Assembly: GCA_965216445.1 (NCBI GenBank)
Contig: OZ244166.1
Location: 930,001-994,000 of the forward strand
DNA from: MA-ANB-1 sp965216445
GTDB lineage: Bacteria > Actinomycetota > Acidimicrobiia > Spongiisociales > ZC4RG35
Length of the DNA: 64,000 nt
Reading direction: 5' to 3'
Shown here: piece after piece, positions 59,672-64,000 of the stretch
How positions within the stretch are numbered: the stretch's first letter is position 1
Layout of the letters: each line of letters starts with the position of its first letter
Notes under the pieces: model-generated
Seen by the model: the letters and a program-made list of their open reading frames with translations, nothing else
What the model was told of the DNA's origin: nothing
Database searches by the model: none
Position numbers and translations under genes: made by a program

Positions 59672-60715
59672 GTGGTGGCAGACGAGAACATCTCATACGC
59701 TGGCAACGGCGCCGCCAACGGCGAGGCCGTGCTTGATGTCAAAGACCTCAAGATGCACTTCCCAATCAAGGAAGGTCTGCGTCGCAAGACCGTCGGCTAT
59801 GTGTATGCCGTAGACGGTGTCACTTTCCATGTTGGCCATTCAGAAACACTTGGTCTGGTCGGAGAATCAGGGTGTGGCAAGTCGACAACAGCGCGTGCCA
59901 TTATCAGGCTGCTCGACCCCACCGACGGTGAAGTCAACTTCATGGGAACTGACATCACCACGCTGGATCGGAAGAGCATGCGGCCAATCCGCCGTGAGCT
60001 CCAGATTGTGTTCCAGGACCCCTACGCATCTCTGAATCCCAGGATGACAGTCCGAGAGATCGTCGCCGAGCCACTTCGAATCCATAACCTGTATGACGAC
60101 GGTGGTGAAGATCGTGTGGCCGAGTTGCTTCGCACTGTCCAGCTATCGCCGGAACACGGGAACCGCTTCCCCCATGAATTCTCTGGTGGACAGCGGCAGC
60201 GCATCGGAATCGCCCGAGCACTAGCACTGAATCCGCGGATGCTCCTCCTCGACGAGCCGGTTTCCGCACTCGACGTCTCCATTCAGGCTCAGGTCATCAA
60301 CCTCCTTCAGGATATTCAGGGCGAGCTCGACCTGTCATACCTCTTCATCGCCCACGACCTTTCCGTTGTCCGACACATATCCCACCGGGTCGGCGTTATG
60401 TACCTGGGTCACATCGTCGAGTTGGGTACGAAAGAAGAGATATTCGAGAATCCGACGCACCCGTACACGCAGGCTCTGCTGTCGGCGGTTCCGATACCCG
60501 ATCCTCGATCGGATCACGCGAAAAACCGCATTGTCTTGTCGGGAGACGTACCCAACCCCGCCAACCCGCCTTCGGGTTGTGTTTTTCGTACGAGGTGTTG
60601 GAAAGCCCAGGACATCTGTGCCGAAGAGAAGCCGCCGCTGGTAGAACAGTTCGGCCACTTGAGTGCCTGTCACTTCGCAGCACCGCTCGAGATCAAGTCC
60701 AGCGCACCGGTTTAG
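59672..60715 (+). CDS. Peptide ABC transporter ATP-binding protein, DppF-like
   Basis: A 347-residue ATPase partner of the previous gene. Walker A is GESGCGKST, the Q-loop FQDPYASLNPRM, the signature FSGGQRQRIGIARAL and Walker B LLLDEPVSALD. The C-terminal CVFRTRCWKAQDICAEEKPPL is the oligopeptide-binding-protein-dependent domain. The GTG start follows AAGGGGGAG. It completes the BCDF set; 553 bp of repeat DNA separate it from the second permease. Confidence 0.93.
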   Translation: MVADENISYAGNGAANGEAVLDVKDLKMHFPIKEGLRRKTVGYVYAVDGVTFHVGHSETLGLVGESGCGKSTTARAIIRLLDPTDGEVNFMGTDITTLDRKSMRPIRRELQIVFQDPYASLNPRMTVREIVAEPLRIHNLYDDGGEDRVAELLRTVQLSPEHGNRFPHEFSGGQRQRIGIARALALNPRMLLLDEPVSALDVSIQAQVINLLQDIQGELDLSYLFIAHDLSVVRHISHRVGVMYLGHIVELGTKEEIFENPTHPYTQALLSAVPIPDPRSDHAKNRIVLSGDVPNPANPPSGCVFRTRCWKAQDICAEEKPPLVEQFGHLSACHFAAPLEIKSSAPV

Positions 60716-60747
60716 AGCAAGGGGGACGACCCCCCTTGTATCCCCCC

Positions 60748-61160
60748 GAGCAAACCATCTTCTCCGTTGTCTTTCTGGTCGCAGGTCCTCTACTCCGCCG
60801 CGGCCCGGACTAGATCTAGTGAGTCCGTGAGGTAGAACCATGCGGTCCGCACAAAGGCGTTCGACCCCCGCAACTCGAAGGGTTGCCGGTATCGAGCGAA
60901 CCATCTTCTCCGTTGTCTTTCTGGTCGTATCTTCGCCGCGGCCCGGACTAGGTCTAGTGAGTCCAGGTAGGTTTCCGGCACAGGGGCGTTCCCGACGACC
61001 CCCAAGCAACCCGAAGGGTTGCCGCCGGTATACCCCCGAGCGAACCATCTTCTCCGTTGCCTTTCTGGTTGCAGGTCCTCTACTCCGCCGCGGCCCGGAC
61101 TAGATCTAGTGGATCCGTAGGTCGAACCATGCGGTCCCACACAGGGGCTCCCGATCCGTA
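60748..61160. repeat. Three tandem intergenic repeats of about 145 bp
   Basis: Units begin GAGC(A/G)AACCATCTTCTCCG at 60748, 60894 and 61038, spaced 146 and 144 bp. Each carries CCGCGGCCCGGACTAG and a palindrome: ACTAGATCTAGT at 60809-60820 and 61099-61110, ACTAGGTCTAGT at 60947-60958. Units 1 and 3 share a 41-bp identical stretch; unit 2 has a short deletion there, and unit 3 lacks the last part. The remaining 61161-61268 holds the leader of the second permease and nothing else I can name. The frames across this array are not coding: their peptides simply repeat. Confidence 0.88.
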
Positions 61161-61268
61161 ATCGGCATTCGCCCCGACTATGTCAGGAATCTGACACATG
61201 GTTTGTCGAAATGTCCCCAACCGCGTGCGCATAGACAGGTAGCAACTCTGTAGGACGAGAGGCCACAA

Positions 61269-62234
61269 ATGGGTACGTTCATCGCGCGGCGACTTCTTTA
61301 CAGCATTCCGGTGCTTATCGCCGCATCATTGTTGGTGTTTTTCGGGATGACAGCTGTCACTGATCCCGTTTCTCAGATCAGACTCCAGCCAAACGTGAGT
61401 CAAACCACGATCCAGAACATCATCGACCGAAAACACTTGGATGACCCCCTCATCGTCCAGTATGGGTTCTGGCTGAAAGACGCGATTTTCAATCAGTTTG
61501 GCAATACCGCACTTGGTGACCAGCCGATCTGGCCGGATTTGTCACGTTCGATCTGGAACACCCTCCAGCTCGTGGCCGTGTCTCAGGTGATAGCGCTGAT
61601 CCTTGCTGTTGTCCTCGGGGTCTTCTCGGCCAAACGGCAGTACAGCTTCTTCGACTACGCGACGACCACCATCAGCTTCTTCGGGTTCTCGGTCCCGATC
61701 TTCTGGTTTGCGCTGATTCTTCAGGCTCTCGCGACCGCGTTCTTCTTATCCACTGGCATCAGACTCGTCTACACCTTCGGGATCTCTTCGATAGACGCGG
61801 CGAATCCGTTCCTGGATCGAATTCAGCATATGATCCTGCCGATTGTCACCTTGTCCTACGTGTCTATTGCCACGTTCTCCCGTTTCCAAAGGGCGTCGAT
61901 GCTCGAAGTCCTGCACTCCGACTACATCCGAACTGCTCGTGCCAAAGGAGTCAAAGAGCGTGCTGTGACGATGAAACACGGATTGCGGAACGCCCTGATT
62001 CCGGTGGTAACTGTGGCTGCGCTGAACTTTGGCGCTGTCCTCGGAGGTGCCGTCATCACCGAGACCATTTTCTCCTGGCCCGGAATGGGCAAGTTCTTCA
62101 TCGATGCCCTCAACCGTGGGGAGGTCTACACATTGATGGCGTGGCTGATGGTCACCGCTATCGCCGTGATCTTCTTCAACATGCTCGCCGACATCACCTA
62201 CGGCTGGCTGGATCCGAGGATCCGACTCGGCTGA
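61269..62234 (+). CDS. Peptide-type ABC transporter permease, DppB-like (second copy, orphan)
   Basis: A 321-residue, gap-free paralog of the permease at 56729; by hand count about 38 residues differ (roughly 88% identical). The shared leader TAGGACGAGAGGC precedes both starts, so the duplication included the ribosome-site region. The reading frame is intact and helices and EAA loop are kept, implying selection. No second dppC, D or F follows; 13 bp after its stop a palindromic repeat begins. It could replace the first copy in the complex, or be what is left of a larger duplication. Confidence 0.9.
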   Translation: MGTFIARRLLYSIPVLIAASLLVFFGMTAVTDPVSQIRLQPNVSQTTIQNIIDRKHLDDPLIVQYGFWLKDAIFNQFGNTALGDQPIWPDLSRSIWNTLQLVAVSQVIALILAVVLGVFSAKRQYSFFDYATTTISFFGFSVPIFWFALILQALATAFFLSTGIRLVYTFGISSIDAANPFLDRIQHMILPIVTLSYVSIATFSRFQRASMLEVLHSDYIRTARAKGVKERAVTMKHGLRNALIPVVTVAALNFGAVLGGAVITETIFSWPGMGKFFIDALNRGEVYTLMAWLMVTAIAVIFFNMLADITYGWLDPRIRLG

Positions 62235-62246
62235 CCTTCGCCCTTC

Positions 62247-62298
62247 AACCGTTCTGTGAAGATTTGGTCACCCTGGAGGTGCATAGACCTTCACAGAA
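62247..62298. repeat. Palindromic repeat, left copy
   Basis: AACCGTTCTGTGAAGAT, then TTGGTCACCCTGG, then a decayed right arm (CCTTCACAGAA). It matches 63252-63303 at 49 of 52 positions in the same orientation. Here the arms are imperfect. The repeat overlaps the end of the DUF559 gene and encodes its last ten codons and stop. Confidence 0.82.
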
Positions 62299-63197
62299 GC
62301 GGCATTCACGAACGTGGCCACTTCTTGCGCCACGCGTCGGCGTTCGAGTCTCACCTCGGTGGCTGTGAACCGGCGAATCTCCCACCCCAGAGCTAACAAG
62401 GCGTTCTGTCGGCGAAGGTCCCTTTGCAGCTGCTGAGGTGTCCCATGAGCCTCAAACCCGTCAACCTCGACCACTTTCATTTGGTCCGGCCAGCAAAAGT
62501 CGGGGTAGGCATTTGAGCCATCGGGCAACGGGATCTGCAGTTGCTGCACCGCTGGCGGTATGGGTGCATTCTGAATGATGTGTTTGAGATCGATCTCGGC
62601 GACACTTCCAGACAAGTCGTCACGTATCACGCCCACCAGTGTTCGCATCCGTCTTGTGCCGGCGACTCCTCGTCCGCCAAACCTCCCAACAGCGTGATCG
62701 AGCCTTGACGGTGTGGTCAGGTTCTGGTGAACCGCCGATCGTGTGGCCTTCTCGAGCACACTCCATGGGACGATAGGTGCGAGATCAAACAGGGTTCGCT
62801 CAGGCGTCGTGATCGGGATGCCGTCGACGACATCTTGTGGGTTTGCGCGTCGTGATCTGTGAACAATCGTCGAGTTGGGCACCGGAGACTCTGCATATGG
62901 GACGGTTACCTCGATGACCCTCGAGTAGAACGCATCGAAGTTCCACAGGATGGCTGCAGTCCTGTGCGAGGAGAGGGCGTCTGGACCCGCAGCGAGGACC
63001 GAAGCCAGGACAGCCGTCTTCCAGGTAGCGGCTATCGAATCCAGGTAATAGACGCCGGGATGCAATTTCACGAGACGTCCGCTGCGAATTCGGTCGGCCA
63101 TCTCCTTTCGGCTCACGCCAAGCGCCTGAAGTTGCGCCCTCGAAAGCAGCCCGTGCCGTCCACCGGCTTCCTTTCGGACACGCATCTCATCCCACAT
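62268..63197 (-). CDS. AbiEi-type antitoxin-like N-terminus with C-terminal DUF559 nuclease-like domain
   Basis: A 309-residue protein. The N-terminal winged-helix region has HGLLSRAQLQALGVSRKEMADRIRSGRLVKLHPGVYYL, the AbiEi/transcriptional-regulator-like pattern, then SHRTAAILWNFD and GIPITTPERTLFDLA. The C-terminal DUF559 (Vsr-like nuclease fold) has YPDFCWPDQMKVVEVDGFEAHGTPQQLQRDLRRQNALLALGWEIRRFT. The Asp and the E-x-D fit a PD-(D/E)xK-like site. This pair of domains is common in actinobacteria, function unproven. ATG 63197 was chosen; upstream the frame runs into the right-hand repeat. Its end lies inside the left-hand repeat. Confidence 0.8.
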   Translation of the reverse strand: MWDEMRVRKEAGGRHGLLSRAQLQALGVSRKEMADRIRSGRLVKLHPGVYYLDSIAATWKTAVLASVLAAGPDALSSHRTAAILWNFDAFYSRVIEVTVPYAESPVPNSTIVHRSRRANPQDVVDGIPITTPERTLFDLAPIVPWSVLEKATRSAVHQNLTTPSRLDHAVGRFGGRGVAGTRRMRTLVGVIRDDLSGSVAEIDLKHIIQNAPIPPAVQQLQIPLPDGSNAYPDFCWPDQMKVVEVDGFEAHGTPQQLQRDLRRQNALLALGWEIRRFTATEVRLERRRVAQEVATFVNAASVKVYAPPG

Positions 63198-63251
63198 GCG
63201 TCCAACATGTCCGCTTCCGCTTGACTTATCAATAGTTACGACCCTCCCCAA

Positions 63252-63308
63252 ACCGTTCTGTGAAGATTTGGTCACCCTGGGGGTGCATGGATCTTCACAG
63301 AACGGTTG
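63252..63308. repeat. Palindromic repeat, right copy (perfect inverted repeat)
   Basis: AACCGTTCTGTGAAGAT (63252-63268) and its exact complement ATCTTCACAGAACGGTT (63292-63308) flank a 23-bp loop. The transcript would form a 17-bp stem. It may serve as a terminator/insulator between the divergent DUF559 and racemase genes, or be a mobile repeat. The right arm lies only 6 bp before the racemase start and includes bases next to its GGAGG. Confidence 0.85.
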
Positions 63309-63314
63309 GAGGTA

Positions 63315-64000
63315 TGGTTTCTCAGATGGGAGGGCCCCTTGCAGGATTGACGGTTGTTGAGTTGGCCGGGATTGGGCCTGCACCGTTCTGTGGGATGGTT
63401 CTCGCCGATTATGGAGCAGAGGTCATCAGGGTCGAGCGGCACCCGGCCGGACCCAGTGTGCTCGGTACCAACCCCAAGCGGGACTTGCTGAACCGCAACA
63501 AAAAGTCGATTGCGTTGGATCTCAAGGTGCCCGAGGGCCGGGAAGCGGTTGGCCGTCTCATACGTAATTGCGAGATCCTCATCGAGGGATACCGGCCTGG
63601 CGTAGCTGAACGGCTGGGCGTTGGTCCTGAGGACGCTTTGGAGGTCAACCCCGCGCTTGTCTACGGCCGCATGACAGGTTGGGGGCAGGAGGGCCCCTAC
63701 GCCGGCATGGCTGGTCACGACATCAACTACATCGGCATTTCGGGGGTGCTCCATGCCATCGGCACGGAAGATGAGCCGCAGATCCCGCTCAACATGATCG
63801 CCGATTTTGGCGGTGGCGGCATGCTCCTCGTGGCGGGCCTGCTGGCAGCATTGCTCGAAGCACGAGCAACCGGTTTGGGCCAGGTCGTCGATGCTGCAAT
63901 GGTCGATGGTGCGGCCTTGCTGAGCACCATGGTTCACAGCTTGAAATCTGAAGGACGTTGGCTCGACCAGCGAAGGACGAACTTCCTTGATGGCGGCGCA
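63315..64000 (+). CDS. Alpha-methylacyl-CoA racemase (CaiB/BaiF family), N-terminal part
   Basis: 228 residues are visible before the window ends. PLAGLTVVELAGIGPAPFCGMVLADYGAEVIRVER opens the CaiB/BaiF fold. GHDINYIGISG holds the catalytic His (135) and NMIADFGGGGM the catalytic Asp (164), the pair known from the mycobacterial racemase MCR. It epimerises 2-methylacyl-CoA so that branched or sterol side chains can be beta-oxidised. ATG 63315 is 1 nt after GGAGG, too close, so ATG 63327 may be the real start. Confidence 0.88.

Noticed and set aside
60335..61048. A 237-codon leftward frame across the end of dppF and the tandem repeats
   Set aside because: The peptide repeats itself with the DNA repeats (SPGRG, RRRWFARG) and overlaps a real ATPase gene in antisense.
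63272..63937. A leftward frame opposite the racemase
   Set aside because: It is antisense to a clear CaiB/BaiF gene and ends in residues encoded by the palindromic repeat.

Overview
The window is a dense stretch of chromosome, moderately GC-rich by eye, with short intergenic gaps and many 4-nt GTGA/ATGA gene overlaps. It looks actinobacterial. It carries a DUF222/HNH '13E12'-type gene, Thr-rich lipoprotein linkers, frequent GTG/TTG starts, menaquinone genes and a CaiB-type racemase. An uncultured member of the Acidimicrobiia is my best guess; this is inference from family content, as there is no rRNA in the window. I see no tRNA or rRNA genes, no CRISPR array and no prophage.

Layout. Bases 1-4030: the end of a glutamine synthetase family gene, an acetoacetate-decarboxylase family gene, a NUDIX hydrolase, an HNH gene and a lipoprotein. 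Bases 4031-5786 are a scrambled accessory patch. Two truncated genes (GNAT and nucleotidyltransferase) meet at about 4305. An ArsR-SRPBCC operon with an autoregulatory-looking promoter follows, and two 81-bp repeat copies enclose it. Bases 5787-8813: a homoprotocatechuate (3,4-dihydroxyphenylacetate) set with aldehyde dehydrogenase, MarR regulator and extradiol dioxygenase. Bases 8851-13258: two tandem dynamin-like GTPases, an MscS channel and a diacylglycerol-kinase-like lipid kinase. Bases 13380-24553 are mixed metabolism and envelope genes: a degenerate ADP-ribosylglycohydrolase, MFS carrier, zinc dehydrogenase, aminotransferase, LEA-like protein, two glucose-dehydrogenase-type beta-propellers, a nuclease/lamin-tail lipoprotein, HIT protein, DMT transporter and a GT78 mannosylglycerate synthase.

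Bases 24627-30777 hold herA-sbcD-sbcC-nurA, the archaeal DNA-end-resection gene set, in one operon. Bases 30910-35034 run leftward: an ECF sigma factor with a one-TM partner, a small PH-like protein, a DMT transporter, a PPOX-fold protein and gpsA. Rightward from 35105: ychF, a CPA2 antiporter with two Usp domains, and gcvP behind a glycine riboswitch. A long Pro/Glu-rich protein, manC, a cytochrome c lipoprotein, menC and menD follow, with menF and murI convergent. ManC makes the GDP-mannose that the mannosylglycerate synthase would use. Bases 48924-54666: an SDR, a DJ-1/PfpI protein, urate hydroxylase PuuD, an acyl-CoA synthetase and an AI-2E exporter family protein.

Bases 54832-62234 are a peptide-type ABC transporter operon. 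Its solute-binding protein appears circularly permuted. After the second ATPase come three 145-bp tandem repeats and a second permease about 88% identical to the first. The window ends with a DUF559/AbiEi-like gene bracketed by two palindromic repeats, and the start of an alpha-methylacyl-CoA racemase. The most unusual items are the permuted binding protein, the HerA-Mre11-Rad50-NurA operon and the three families of short intergenic repeats that bracket genes.
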